Assembly (NCBI GenBank): GCA_019420345.1
Contig: JAHZHI010000048.1
Location: 1-64,000, forward strand
DNA from: Peptococcaceae bacterium
Lineage (GTDB): Bacteria; Bacillota; Peptococcia; Peptococcales; Peptococcaceae
DNA: 64,000 nt
Direction of reading: 5' to 3'
A program made the position numbers and the translations under genes. Shown piece after piece: positions 18,665 to 27,279 of the stretch (position 1 is the stretch's first letter; every line of letters begins with the position of its first letter). The notes below the pieces were generated by a model. It was not told where the DNA came from and made no database searches. It worked only from the letters and a program-made list of their open reading frames with translations.

Positions 18665-19387
18665 TCAACACGCTTGCGGCCGCAGCCAAATGTCTCCGAA
18701 GAGCTCATGCTGCACAGCCACAATCTCATTCTGTCGAATGCATTCCAGCAAGGCCAGAAAAAACGTGATCATTTCGTCGGTTGAGCCGCAGCCTTTCAGG
18801 ACATTCTGAAACGTTGGGCACGACGACTGGCGGCAGAATTGCAGCAAGTCCTCTTTCAGCCCTTCGATGGAAAAGCTCATTTTTTCAATGACCATGACCT
18901 CGGTCTTTTCCTGCGAGTAGGCTTCCAGCACTTCAAAGGCTGTCAAAAGCACCCGAGCGTCCAGGCCGACAGGCGGTTCCATCTTCTTATATTTTTCGCT
19001 CAGCGCCTTGGTGTCCACCTTGCGCTGATAATAAGCCTGCGACACATCCCGCAAGGCCTCCAGATCGCCCGACAGTTCCTTAAAGAAACGGTAGGCCACG
19101 ATCTGATCAACCAACGACTGACGCGGGTCCTCCTCATCCTCCTGGCTGCGCCGTCTTGGCAGCAGCATCTTTACCTTTATGCGTACAAGCTGTGCCGCAA
19201 ACAGCAAAAAGTGGCTGGCAATTTCCAGATTCATGCTCTTGGCATCTTCCAGGTACATGAGGTATTGATCGGTCAGTTCATTGATGGGAATGTCGTAGAC
19301 ATCGATCTTGTTTTTTTCCAGCAAATGCATCAATAAGTCCATCGGACCATCGAAGTGGTCCAGATGAAATTCGAGGGTCTGCAACAC
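18665..19387 (-). CDS. scpA: Segregation and condensation protein A
   Basis: A 240-residue kleisin that bridges SMC heads. The N-terminal motif FHLDHFDGPMDLLMHLLEKN and the following helices EYLVMAA-like (SHFLLFAAQLVRIKVKMLLP) are typical. The C terminus would bind the SMC cap. It is first in the scpA-scpB-glmS operon. Confidence 0.95.
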   Translation of the reverse strand: MLQTLEFHLDHFDGPMDLLMHLLEKNKIDVYDIPINELTDQYLMYLEDAKSMNLEIASHFLLFAAQLVRIKVKMLLPRRRSQEDEEDPRQSLVDQIVAYRFFKELSGDLEALRDVSQAYYQRKVDTKALSEKYKKMEPPVGLDARVLLTAFEVLEAYSQEKTEVMVIEKMSFSIEGLKEDLLQFCRQSSCPTFQNVLKGCGSTDEMITFFLALLECIRQNEIVAVQHELFGDIWLRPQAC

Positions 19388-19404
19388 CTTTCCCTCCTAA
19401 TGAT

Positions 19405-19424
19405 TGATAATCATTTTTATTATA
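19405..19424 (-). promoter_or_regulatory. scpA promoter with an AT-rich palindrome resembling a Fur-type box
   Basis: A minus-strand extended -10 (TGCTATAAT; TATAAT at 19419-19424) is followed by a TGATAATCATTTTTA stretch (plus strand, 19405-19419). This matches 12 of 14 positions of the 7-1-7 Fur-family consensus and lies between promoter and ribosome-binding site. Fur-type control of scpA would be odd, so this may be chance. Confidence 0.35.
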
Positions 19425-19450
19425 GCATAAGAGATGCCATATACAAACCT

Positions 19451-20236
19451 TTACTTCTTTGTGTCGGTCAATGAAAGATAGAAACGGTCTCTGTGCTTGA
19501 ACACGTCAACGTCTTCGCCGTAGAAATCCGACAGATTGTCGTACTGAATCATGTCGTCGATGTTGCCCTGAGAATGCACCTCGCCATGCTTGATCAGGAG
19601 CGCTTTGTTGAACACCGGCAGAATTTCGTCGGTGTTGTGGGTGACGAGGATAAAGGTGATGTCGCTGTTGGAAAGTTCCGAGATGGTTTCTTCCATGTCG
19701 CGGCGGGCAAAAATATCCAAACCGTTGAACGCTTCATCAAAGATAATGATGTCCGGATGGTTCATCAGCGCGCGGCCGATGAGGACTTTCTGCTTTTCGC
19801 CCTGGCTCAGCATGCCGTACTTGCGGTCGGAGAGGTGGCGAATTTTGAGCATGTCCAAAATCTCATTGGCGCGTTCCACGTCTTCGTCGTCCACCTTTTC
19901 CCACAGGCCCAGGGAGGCAAACTTGCCGCTGAGCACGATGTGCAGTGGATAGTCGTTGACCGGAATATACTGCGACAGGGCCGAGCTGACCCAGCCGATG
20001 CGCTTGCGCAGTTCAATGATGGAGGAATGGCCAAATTCAAATTCCATGACCTTGACATGCCCCTCCGAAGGGAAAATATAGCCGTTGACCATGTTCAGGG
20101 TCGTGGTCTTGCCGGAGCCGTTGGGCCCTAAAATGACCCAATGTTCCCCGCGCTTGACGTGCCAGTTGACGTCTTTCAGAATGTATTTCCCATTGCGAAT
20201 GTAGGATACGTGATCCAAGCTGATAATATCTTCCAT
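19451..20236 (-). CDS. ABC transporter ATP-binding protein (YlmA-like)
   Basis: A 261-residue single ABC ATPase. Walker A is GPNGSGKTT (about residue 37), the signature MLSQGEKQKVLIGRAL (about 140), Walker B IIIFDEAFNGLD, and the switch histidine lies in LVTHNTDEI. No permease gene is adjacent. The family resembles B. subtilis YlmA, an orphan ABC protein. The gene follows gpsA by three bases and has a weak ribosome-binding site inside the gpsA end, suggesting coupling. Confidence 0.85.
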   Translation of the reverse strand: MEDIISLDHVSYIRNGKYILKDVNWHVKRGEHWVILGPNGSGKTTTLNMVNGYIFPSEGHVKVMEFEFGHSSIIELRKRIGWVSSALSQYIPVNDYPLHIVLSGKFASLGLWEKVDDEDVERANEILDMLKIRHLSDRKYGMLSQGEKQKVLIGRALMNHPDIIIFDEAFNGLDIFARRDMEETISELSNSDITFILVTHNTDEILPVFNKALLIKHGEVHSQGNIDDMIQYDNLSDFYGEDVDVFKHRDRFYLSLTDTKK

Positions 20237-20239
20237 TGT

Positions 20240-21277
20240 TTACTTCATCCCTATCGAATCTTTTTTCTCAAAATCGTCGTGTTCGCCTTTTTTCGAGCGG
20301 GTCATCAAGGTCTTGGTGCAGGCGTTGACGTCGCCGTCTTCAAAAAGCACGTGATACATCTGTTCCAGAATTGGCATTTCGATGTGGCGTTCCTGGGCCA
20401 GGGCGTACGCCGCCTTGGTGGTCGAAACGCCTTCCACAACCATGCCCATGTTGGCCAGCACATCGTCGAGCTTCTGGCCTTTGCCGAGCATGATGCCGGC
20501 GCGGCGGTTGCGGCTGTGTTCGGAGGTGCAGGTGACAAAAAGGTCGCCCACGCCGGTCAGCCCCAAAAAGGTGTAAGGCTCTGCGCCCAGGGCCACGCCA
20601 AGGCGGGTGATTTCCGCCAGGCCGCGGGTCATAAGCGCCGCGCGTGCGTTGTCGCCGTAGCCCAGGCCGATGGTCATGCCAATGGCCAGAGCGATGATGT
20701 TCTTCAAAGCGCCGCCCAATTCAACGCCGACCACGTCCTTGCCGGTGTAAACGCGCACGTTGTCATTCATAAAAATGCTCTGCACGCCTTCGGCAGCCGC
20801 CGGGTTCTGGCTCGCTGCCACCAGTGCCGTCGGCATGTTGCGGCCGAATTCTTCGGCGTGGCTTGGCCCGTAGAGCACCACATAACGGTCCATGACGCCG
20901 TCGCCGAGCACGTCCATGTACACTTCATGCACGCACTTGCCCGTCGCCGTCTCGATGCCCTTGGCCACGTTGATGAGCACGCCTGCTGCGGCCTGGAATT
21001 CCTCGCAATGGGATTCCAAAAGCCCGCGCTGGCTTTGGGTTGGCACACCAATGAGCAGATAGTCGTAGTCGCCAGCTGCCGGCCATGCGCTCGTCACACG
21101 CAGCGTTGGGTGCAGGGTTACGCCCGGCAGGTACTTTTTATTTTCGCGGCTTTCAGCAATGTCCTGCATCTGCGCCTCGTTGCGCCCCCACAGGGTCACC
21201 TCATGCCCATTGCACGCCAATACCTGTGCCAGCGCTGTGCCCCAGCTGCCGGCACCATAAACAGCAACCTTTGCCAT
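20240..21277 (-). CDS. gpsA: NAD(P)-dependent glycerol-3-phosphate dehydrogenase
   Basis: A 345-residue enzyme that reduces dihydroxyacetone phosphate to sn-glycerol-3-phosphate for phospholipids. The nucleotide-binding N terminus VAVYGAGSWGTALAQVLA, the catalytic ELGGALKNIIALAIGM (about residue 185) and TGVGDLFVTCTSEHSRNRR are present. It sits with plsY, the next enzyme in phosphatidic acid synthesis. Confidence 0.96.
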   Translation of the reverse strand: MAKVAVYGAGSWGTALAQVLACNGHEVTLWGRNEAQMQDIAESRENKKYLPGVTLHPTLRVTSAWPAAGDYDYLLIGVPTQSQRGLLESHCEEFQAAAGVLINVAKGIETATGKCVHEVYMDVLGDGVMDRYVVLYGPSHAEEFGRNMPTALVAASQNPAAAEGVQSIFMNDNVRVYTGKDVVGVELGGALKNIIALAIGMTIGLGYGDNARAALMTRGLAEITRLGVALGAEPYTFLGLTGVGDLFVTCTSEHSRNRRAGIMLGKGQKLDDVLANMGMVVEGVSTTKAAYALAQERHIEMPILEQMYHVLFEDGDVNACTKTLMTRSKKGEHDDFEKKDSIGMK

Positions 21278-21283
21278 AATGGG

Positions 21284-21889
21284 TCAACTCCTTTTCTGAC
21301 CGATCTTGTTTTCCGTTCCATTTAACAGGCGTCTGATGTTTCCCCGGTGCAGCCAGATGATATAGCAGACGCCGCAGGCGATGATGCCGACAACAATCGG
21401 CGGCTGTCCTTCCAGATAAAGCAGAATAGGACAGAGAATCGCCACAGTGATCGAACCAAGTGACATGTACTTGGTGCATTTTACAATCACAGCGAGCACC
21501 ACCAACAGCACCGCCAGCGTCAGCGGCGACACATACAAGAGCGCGCCGCCGGCGGTGGCGATGCCTTTGCCGCCTTTGAAGTGCAGCATCCAGCTGAACG
21601 AATGGCCGATGATCGCGCAGACAAAGCCGATCATCATGCCCAGTTCGCCACCGAGGTGGTAGCCGATGAACGCCGACAGATAGCCTTTCAGTCCGTCCAG
21701 GAAAAGCACCAGCGACGCCCACTTGATGCCCAGCGTACGCCAGACATTGGTGAATCCCGGGTTGCCGCTGCCTTTTTCAAGGATGTTGACGCCTTGCAGA
21801 CGCCCCACCATCCAGCCGAACGACAGCGAACCCAAAAGATACGCCACAATGATGATTATGATGACATTCAAAACGGAGACTTGCTCCAT
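21284..21889 (-). CDS. plsY: Acyl-phosphate:glycerol-3-phosphate acyltransferase PlsY
   Basis: A 201-residue integral membrane acyltransferase with five to seven membrane segments. It transfers acyl groups from acyl-phosphate to glycerol-3-phosphate. Family motifs are AYLLGSLSFGWMVGRL, EKGSGNPGFTNVWRTLG (about residue 37) and GHSFSWMLHFKGGKGIATAGG (split here only for reading; about residue 95). The ATG at 21889 has GAGGG at 7 bases; the upstream GTG does not. Confidence 0.95.
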   Translation of the reverse strand: MEQVSVLNVIIIIIVAYLLGSLSFGWMVGRLQGVNILEKGSGNPGFTNVWRTLGIKWASLVLFLDGLKGYLSAFIGYHLGGELGMMIGFVCAIIGHSFSWMLHFKGGKGIATAGGALLYVSPLTLAVLLVVLAVIVKCTKYMSLGSITVAILCPILLYLEGQPPIVVGIIACGVCYIIWLHRGNIRRLLNGTENKIGQKRS

Positions 21890-21892
21890 CAC

Positions 21893-23218
21893 TCATCCCT
21901 CTTTTTTATTTCTCAATTCCAAACGAATGGTCGTGCCTTCAAATGTGAAATGCTTGCGAATGCAGTTTTCCAGATAACGCAGGTAGGAGAAATGCATCAG
22001 TTCAGCATCGTTGACAAAGAGCGCGAAGGTTGGCGGCGCCACATCGACCTGGGTGGCGTAGAAAATCTTCAAGCGCTTGCCTTTGTCGCTTGGCGGTGGG
22101 TTTTTGAGCACCGCATCACGCACGATTTCGTTGACCAAGCTGGTTGGCAGGCGCATCAGCCGTGTTTCTGCAACCGCTTTGACGATGTCAATAATACGCC
22201 CCACACGCTGCCCCGTCAATGCCGAAACAAAAATGATTGGCGCATAACTCATAAAGAGCAGCTGATTTTTGATTTTTTCGGTGTAGGTGTTGATGGTTTT
22301 GTCGTCTTTTTCGATCAGGTCCCACTTGTTGACAACGATGATGAGCCCTTTGCCCTGCTCATGCACGTAGCCTGCCACACGTTTGTCCTGCTCGATGAGG
22401 CCTTCTTCGGCGTTGATGACGAAGAGGGCCACGTCGCAGCGGTCCACGGCGCGCAGCGCACGCATGACGCTGTAGCGTTCGGTGGCCATGTCGATCTTGC
22501 CGCGCTTGCGCATGCCGGCGGTGTCGACGATGACGAATTCTTCGCCGTCGTGCTTGAAGACCGAGTCGATGGCATCACGAGTGGTGCCCGCCACATCGCT
22601 GACGATGGAGCGGTCTTCGCCGATGATGGCGTTGGTCAGAGACGATTTGCCCACGTTTGGACGGCCCACCACGGCGATGTGCACGCGGTCATCTTCTTCC
22701 TCCACAGCTTCCGGCAGCGCTTCCAGACGCGCATGAATGGCGTCCAGAAGATCCCCGGTGTTGGTGCCGTGGGAAGCGGAAATAGGAATAAGCTCGTCCA
22801 TGCCGAGGCTGTAAAACTCGTAAACGTCGGTGAGGTCGTCGAAGCGTTCCACCTTGTTGACCACGAGGATCACAGGCTTGCCGCTGCGGCGCAGCATCTG
22901 GGCCACTTCTTCGTCGTCACCGGTGATGCCGGTGGTGGCGTCGACCACATAAAGAATCACGTCCGATTCGTCGATGGCGATTTCCGCCTGGAAACGCACG
23001 TTTTTCAAAATTTCATCGTTGCTCTTGAGTTCAATGCCGCCGGTGTCGATGAGGGTGAAGGTCTTGCCGCACCAGGTCACGTCTTCATAGAGACGGTCGC
23101 GGGTGACGCCGGCAAAGTCATCAACGATGGCGCGGCGGGTGTGAGTCAGTCGGTTGAAAAGGGTGGATTTGCCAACGTTCGCCCTCCCGACGATCGCAAC
23201 AACAGGTTTCATGTCCAT
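21893..23218 (-). CDS. der: Ribosome biogenesis GTPase Der (EngA)
   Basis: A 441-residue protein with two tandem GTPase domains and a C-terminal KH-like domain, needed for 50S assembly. G1 motifs are GRANVGKSTLFN (about residue 10) and GRPNVGKSSLTN (about 184). DTGG and DTAG G3 motifs and NKVE/NKWD G4 motifs are present. It starts the der-plsY-gpsA-ABC run. Confidence 0.97.
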   Translation of the reverse strand: MDMKPVVAIVGRANVGKSTLFNRLTHTRRAIVDDFAGVTRDRLYEDVTWCGKTFTLIDTGGIELKSNDEILKNVRFQAEIAIDESDVILYVVDATTGITGDDEEVAQMLRRSGKPVILVVNKVERFDDLTDVYEFYSLGMDELIPISASHGTNTGDLLDAIHARLEALPEAVEEEDDRVHIAVVGRPNVGKSSLTNAIIGEDRSIVSDVAGTTRDAIDSVFKHDGEEFVIVDTAGMRKRGKIDMATERYSVMRALRAVDRCDVALFVINAEEGLIEQDKRVAGYVHEQGKGLIIVVNKWDLIEKDDKTINTYTEKIKNQLLFMSYAPIIFVSALTGQRVGRIIDIVKAVAETRLMRLPTSLVNEIVRDAVLKNPPPSDKGKRLKIFYATQVDVAPPTFALFVNDAELMHFSYLRYLENCIRKHFTFEGTTIRLELRNKKEG

Positions 23219-23235
23219 ACTCCTTTCAATAACGC

Positions 23236-23263
23236 GAAACGACAGCTTGAAACCAAGCTGTCG
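23236..23263 (-). terminator. Probable terminator after the gshA-like gene
   Basis: Stem CGACAGCTTG/CAAGCTGTCG with a four-base loop, then TTT on the minus strand. It lies between the gshA-like stop and der. The T-tract is short, so partial read-through into der is likely. Confidence 0.5.
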
Positions 23264-23284
23264 CTCGAGAGTCGTTTTTTAAGA

Positions 23285-24535
23285 TTACGCATTCGCCAGC
23301 ATGTTTGCGAACTGTTTCGCGCTGACGCCTTTGGTGGTGATATCCTTGAACAACAGAGCGTTCAAAGGCTGCAGATAATGCTGTTCCTTTGGACCGGTTG
23401 TCAATGTAATCATAAAGAACAGATCCTTGATAAGGTCGAAAGCGGTGCCTTCGCGCATTGGCGCTTTCAGGCCCTTGGTGAGGATCTCCTGATGGGCGGC
23501 GATGAGGTTTTCTTCCTTCATTTCTTCGATCAGCTGCTGCAGGGCGGTGATGTGGTCTGGGTTGTACATCAGCGCCTTCATCATCAGCACATAGGCCATG
23601 TTCAGTGGGTATGGCACGCTGTCGACGTTGGTCAGGGTCATGCCGTATTCATCGAAGGACACCATTGGCTTTACAAAAGAAAGCTGGCGCAGGATCTCTT
23701 CGCGGCTGATGCCGTCGGCATAAACGTCTTCCACCTTCTTGTCGCCGGCTGGCACGAGGGTGTCGCCGTCCTTCATGGCAACGGCTGGCGCATCCATGAG
23801 GAAGTCGGCAAAGTCGGTGTATTTGAAGTGTTCGCTCATGACGTCTTCCAAATGATAGAAGGAAGGGTCCGCCGTGAGAATGTTGTTGATGTTGTACAGG
23901 GTCTTGTCGTTTTCCTTGCCGTTTACCCAGGCAGCGTTGTCAAACAGCGCTGCCAGTGCTGGCTGGATGATGGCTGCAGACTGGAAACGCTTTTCGAAGT
24001 TGTCGACATGGGCATACTGCATGCTGACGCTCATGCGGGCACTTGCGGTGAGCGCATCCAGAAGGGCGTCGTTGCCTTCGGCATAAGCAGCCAGGCACTT
24101 GTTGGCAGCCGTTGGCACAATTTCGATGTCCTTCGCAGCGCTGACAGGCTGATGGCCGGTGGCCAAAAGGGTCATGCCGCGGCGGCGCAGTTCTTCAAAG
24201 AGGCCTTCGATAAAGCCCAGATACGCCTGGTCCACGTCCTTCATTTCCATGAATGGGCCGTAGGTCCATTTCACCTGGCCGCCGAGGCCCAGGGTGACGC
24301 GTTGTTTTGCCTGGAGGTTTCTCACACCAACCAACAGCCCTTCTTCTTCGATGCGTTCCCAGCCGGCGCGATTCATATATTCCAGAAGATCCGCGATGCC
24401 CTGTTCGTCGCTGTAGTTTACAGCGGTGAAATCTTTGGTGTGCAAGAGCACATGATCAAAGGTTACATAGAGCTTGAAGGCATCGTGATCGGTTTCAAAC
24501 GATTTCATAAAATCAATCAGTTGATCTTTTAACAT
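23285..24535 (-). CDS. GCS2-family glutamate-cysteine ligase
   Basis: A 416-residue protein of the plant/actinobacterial-type glutamate-cysteine ligase family (GCS2; EgtA/GshA type). Support comes from the mid-section: ARMSVSMQYAHVDNFEKRFQ (about residue 155) followed by QPALAALFDNAAWVNGK, which matches the family's substrate-binding core, and GGQVKWTYGPF near residue 85. It would make gamma-glutamylcysteine from glutamate and cysteine with ATP. No glutathione synthetase or bifunctional partner is in the window, so the end product may be gamma-glutamylcysteine itself or the second enzyme lies elsewhere. Assignment is by recognised family pattern. Confidence 0.75.
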   Translation of the reverse strand: MLKDQLIDFMKSFETDHDAFKLYVTFDHVLLHTKDFTAVNYSDEQGIADLLEYMNRAGWERIEEEGLLVGVRNLQAKQRVTLGLGGQVKWTYGPFMEMKDVDQAYLGFIEGLFEELRRRGMTLLATGHQPVSAAKDIEIVPTAANKCLAAYAEGNDALLDALTASARMSVSMQYAHVDNFEKRFQSAAIIQPALAALFDNAAWVNGKENDKTLYNINNILTADPSFYHLEDVMSEHFKYTDFADFLMDAPAVAMKDGDTLVPAGDKKVEDVYADGISREEILRQLSFVKPMVSFDEYGMTLTNVDSVPYPLNMAYVLMMKALMYNPDHITALQQLIEEMKEENLIAAHQEILTKGLKAPMREGTAFDLIKDLFFMITLTTGPKEQHYLQPLNALLFKDITTKGVSAKQFANMLANA

Positions 24536-24559
24536 TCAGTGCACCATCCTATTCATTAT

Positions 24560-24808
24560 TTATTCTGCATTGAGCAAGTCTAAAAGCAATGTATTTTCTT
24601 CTTCAAGATCGAGAAGCCGCTGCGTGATGTTCAGCGCCGCGAGCAGGAGCTGTTCCCGCTGCGTGAGAAACGATTGCTCCTCGCCGACAACAGCCACCTC
24701 ATGAAGCAGCCGCTCGAACACCGCCGAGACCACCGCCTCATCATCACTGGAACGCACCTGATACGTCTGGCCCAGCAATTCCAAGGTGTAGGAATGGACC
24801 TCCTCCAT
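24560..24808 (-). CDS. zapA: Cell division protein ZapA
   Basis: An 82-residue protein with the ZapA pattern: an N-terminal beta hairpin (TLELLGQTYQVRSSDDE) and a long C-terminal coiled coil with LLAALNITQRLLDLEEEN. It binds and bundles FtsZ. In-frame ATGs further upstream exist, but AGAGGAGA is seven bases from the ATG at 24808 and overlaps the others. It diverges from rqcH. Confidence 0.8.
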   Translation of the reverse strand: MEEVHSYTLELLGQTYQVRSSDDEAVVSAVFERLLHEVAVVGEEQSFLTQREQLLLAALNITQRLLDLEEENTLLLDLLNAE

Positions 24809-24839
24809 GCGCATTCTCCTCTCAATCATACTAACTGAC

Positions 24840-24845
24840 ATTATA
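24840..24845 (-). promoter_or_regulatory. Extended -10 promoter of zapA
   Basis: Minus-strand TGCTATAAT, 32 bases upstream of the zapA start codon. No clear -35 is present. Confidence 0.5.
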
Positions 24846-24972
24846 GCATAGCTACCCACGCAAGTCATCTATTTTTAATGAAGAGATTGCCAAGGCTCGC
24901 CTAAAGATTTGCCGCGCCCGGCGCCAAATCACCCCGCTGCGCCGGAAAACACTACCCGCCGCCGGAACACCT

Positions 24973-24982
24973 GTGTTATAAT
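24973..24982 (+). promoter_or_regulatory. Extended -10 promoter of rqcH-rlmH-dsbA
   Basis: TGTTATAAT (TGn plus perfect TATAAT) on the plus strand, 28 bases before the rqcH ATG. The -35 region is weak. Confidence 0.5.
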
Positions 24983-25009
24983 TGAGGGTAGACACAAAGG
25001 AGGATGCCT

Positions 25010-26788
25010 ATGTCTTTAGACGGAATCGCGATGCGCGCCCTGGCGCAGGACCTTGCCAGCCAGCTGGCCGGCGGCCGCATCGATAAGATCACACAGCCCA
25101 GCGCCCACGCCATGACCATGACGGTGCGCGCTGGCGGACACAACCACAAATGCTACGCCACCATCAATCCTCAGAGTGCGCGCGTCTCGCTGACCAAGCA
25201 AACCTTTGAAAGCCCGCAGACGCCGCCGCAGTTTTGCATGGTGATGCGCAAACATATCCAAGGCGCGGTCATCGAAGCCATTCACCAGGTCGACTGGGAG
25301 CGCATGATCGCTTTTGACCTGCGCGGCCGCAACGAAATCGGCGAAGAAACCACCTTCACCCTGCTCTTTGAGCTCATGGGCAAAAACAGCAACATCGTCC
25401 TTATCGACGACCACGGCACCATTCTCGACGCCATCAAGCGCGTCGGCATGGGCACCAACAACTACCGCCAGTTCCAGCCGGGCATTCCTTATCAAATGCC
25501 GCCAGCCCAGCACAAACATCCGCTGGACACCCTGGACGAAGCCACCCTCACCGAAGCCATGCTCGACGCCGGCTTGCAAAAGACCGCGTCCAAGGCGCTC
25601 TTGGCGAGCGTCGCCGGCTTTGGCCCGCAGACGGTGACCGAGCTTTTGGTGCGCGCCAACATTGCCCCGGACACCCGCGTGGAATACCTCGGCGAAATCG
25701 ACTACAGCCGCCTCTACCAGCAGTGCGACAAGCTGCGCACCATGGCCGAAGAAGAAAGCTGGCAGCCAACGCTGGCCTACCACGGGCGCGAGATTGTGGC
25801 CTTTGCGCCCTTTGCCCTGGAACAGCTCGCCAGCTACCACCAGGAAAGCCGCCCAAGCATGACCACCATGCTCGAAGACTACTACGAAATCAAGGAGCAC
25901 CAGGAGCTCTTCCAACAGAAACGCACCAGCCTGGAGCGCATTGTGCGCCATGAAAAAGAGCGCTGCGAGAAAAAGCTCCAGCTGCAGCTGGAAAAAGTCG
26001 ACGAGCTCGAACACGCCGACGAATGGCGCATCAAAGGCGAGCTCATCACCGCCAACCTCTACCGCATCAAGCAGGGGCCAATCGCTGAGGTGGAAAACTT
26101 CTACAAAGACGGCGCGCCTGTGGAACGCATTGAAATGAACCCAAGCAAAACGCCGAACGAAAACGCCCAGGCCTTCTTCAAAAAGTACAACAAGGCCAAG
26201 GTCAGCGCCGAAAAGGCCGCTGTGCAGGCCGAAAAAACCAGCGACGAGCTGGAATACCTGCGCACCATCGAAGACAGCCTCGAACAGGCTCAGAACACCG
26301 ACGATCTCGTCGACGTGCGCCTGGAGCTGGAAGAAGCCGGCTACGCCAAGCGCCACGCCCAAACGCGCGGCAAAAAGGCCAAGCACGCCCCAGCCCCAAC
26401 CCATCTCTACCTCGATGGCTACGAAGTCTACATCGGCAAGAACAACCACCAAAACGACTACGTCACCCAGAAAATCGGCCGCAACGCCGACCTCTGGCTC
26501 CACACCAAAGACATCCACGGCGCCCACGTCATCGTCAAAGCCAACCGCAATTACGACGGCTTCACGCCGGAGGTCATCGAAAAAGCCGCCGAACTCGCCG
26601 CCTGGTTCTCCAAGGCGCGCTACTCGGCCAAGGTGCCAGTGGACACCACCCTGCGCAAGAATGTGCACAAGCCATCCGGCGCCAAACCGGGCATGGTCAT
26701 CTACACCGACCAGCAGACCATCTTCGTCACCCCTGACGAAGCCGCTGTCGAAGCCATGCTGACCCACACGGAGGCACCGCAAGACTGA
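25010..26788 (+). CDS. rqcH: Ribosome quality control protein RqcH (NFACT family)
   Basis: A 592-residue homologue of Rqc2/FbpA that binds obstructed 50S subunits and recruits tRNA-Ala for C-terminal alanine tailing. The NFACT-N domain covers about residues 1-210 (LDGIAMRALAQDLASQL at the start), a coiled coil about 280-440, and NFACT-R at the C terminus (DLWLHTKDIHGAHVIVKA). The ATG at 25010 is chosen because AAAGGAGG is six bases upstream; an ATG two codons earlier abuts the ribosome-binding site. Third codon positions are strongly C-ending, as in the next two genes. Confidence 0.93.
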   Translation: MSLDGIAMRALAQDLASQLAGGRIDKITQPSAHAMTMTVRAGGHNHKCYATINPQSARVSLTKQTFESPQTPPQFCMVMRKHIQGAVIEAIHQVDWERMIAFDLRGRNEIGEETTFTLLFELMGKNSNIVLIDDHGTILDAIKRVGMGTNNYRQFQPGIPYQMPPAQHKHPLDTLDEATLTEAMLDAGLQKTASKALLASVAGFGPQTVTELLVRANIAPDTRVEYLGEIDYSRLYQQCDKLRTMAEEESWQPTLAYHGREIVAFAPFALEQLASYHQESRPSMTTMLEDYYEIKEHQELFQQKRTSLERIVRHEKERCEKKLQLQLEKVDELEHADEWRIKGELITANLYRIKQGPIAEVENFYKDGAPVERIEMNPSKTPNENAQAFFKKYNKAKVSAEKAAVQAEKTSDELEYLRTIEDSLEQAQNTDDLVDVRLELEEAGYAKRHAQTRGKKAKHAPAPTHLYLDGYEVYIGKNNHQNDYVTQKIGRNADLWLHTKDIHGAHVIVKANRNYDGFTPEVIEKAAELAAWFSKARYSAKVPVDTTLRKNVHKPSGAKPGMVIYTDQQTIFVTPDEAAVEAMLTHTEAPQD

Positions 26789-27267
26789 TGTACATTACCC
26801 TGCTCTGCGTTGGCAAAATCAAAGAAAAATACTGGCAGGGCGCCATCGACGAATACAGCAAGCGGCTGACCAAGTATCACCAGTTCAAGATCGTGGCCGT
26901 CGCTGACGAAAAAGACCCTGCCCAGGACAGCGACAAAGCCATCACCGCCCTCAAAGACAAAGAAGGCGAACGGCTGCTCAAGCACATTCGCGACGACGAT
27001 TTTGTCGTCACCCTTGAAATTCTCGGCAAAGAACTCGACACCCTCGCCCTCGCCGACACCCTGCGCCGCTGGGAAACCGCCGGCCACACCCACCTCGTGT
27101 TCGTCATCGGCGGCAGCTACGGCCTCGGCGACGACGTGCTGCGCCGCAGCAACTTTGCCCTGTCCTTTTCCAAACTCACCTTCCCCCACCAGCTGATGCG
27201 CGTCCTCTTCTGCGAACAGCTCTACCGCTGCGCCCGCATCAACAGTGGCCAAAAATATCATAAATAA
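26788..27267 (+). CDS. rlmH: 23S rRNA pseudouridine-1915 N3-methyltransferase RlmH
   Basis: A 159-residue SPOUT methyltransferase modifying helix 69 of 23S rRNA. It has ITLLCVGKIKEKYW at the N terminus, the cofactor-binding VFVIGGSYGLGDDV (about residue 103) and the C-terminal LFCEQLYRCARINSGQKYHK. Its ATG overlaps the rqcH stop by one base (TGATG), giving translational coupling. Confidence 0.97.
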   Translation: MYITLLCVGKIKEKYWQGAIDEYSKRLTKYHQFKIVAVADEKDPAQDSDKAITALKDKEGERLLKHIRDDDFVVTLEILGKELDTLALADTLRRWETAGHTHLVFVIGGSYGLGDDVLRRSNFALSFSKLTFPHQLMRVLFCEQLYRCARINSGQKYHK

Positions 27268-27279
27268 GGAGACAACACC

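Noticed and set aside
25016..26782. A 588-codon minus-strand frame opposite rqcH
   Set aside because: A by-product of the strong C-ending codon bias of rqcH; no ribosome-binding site or family match.
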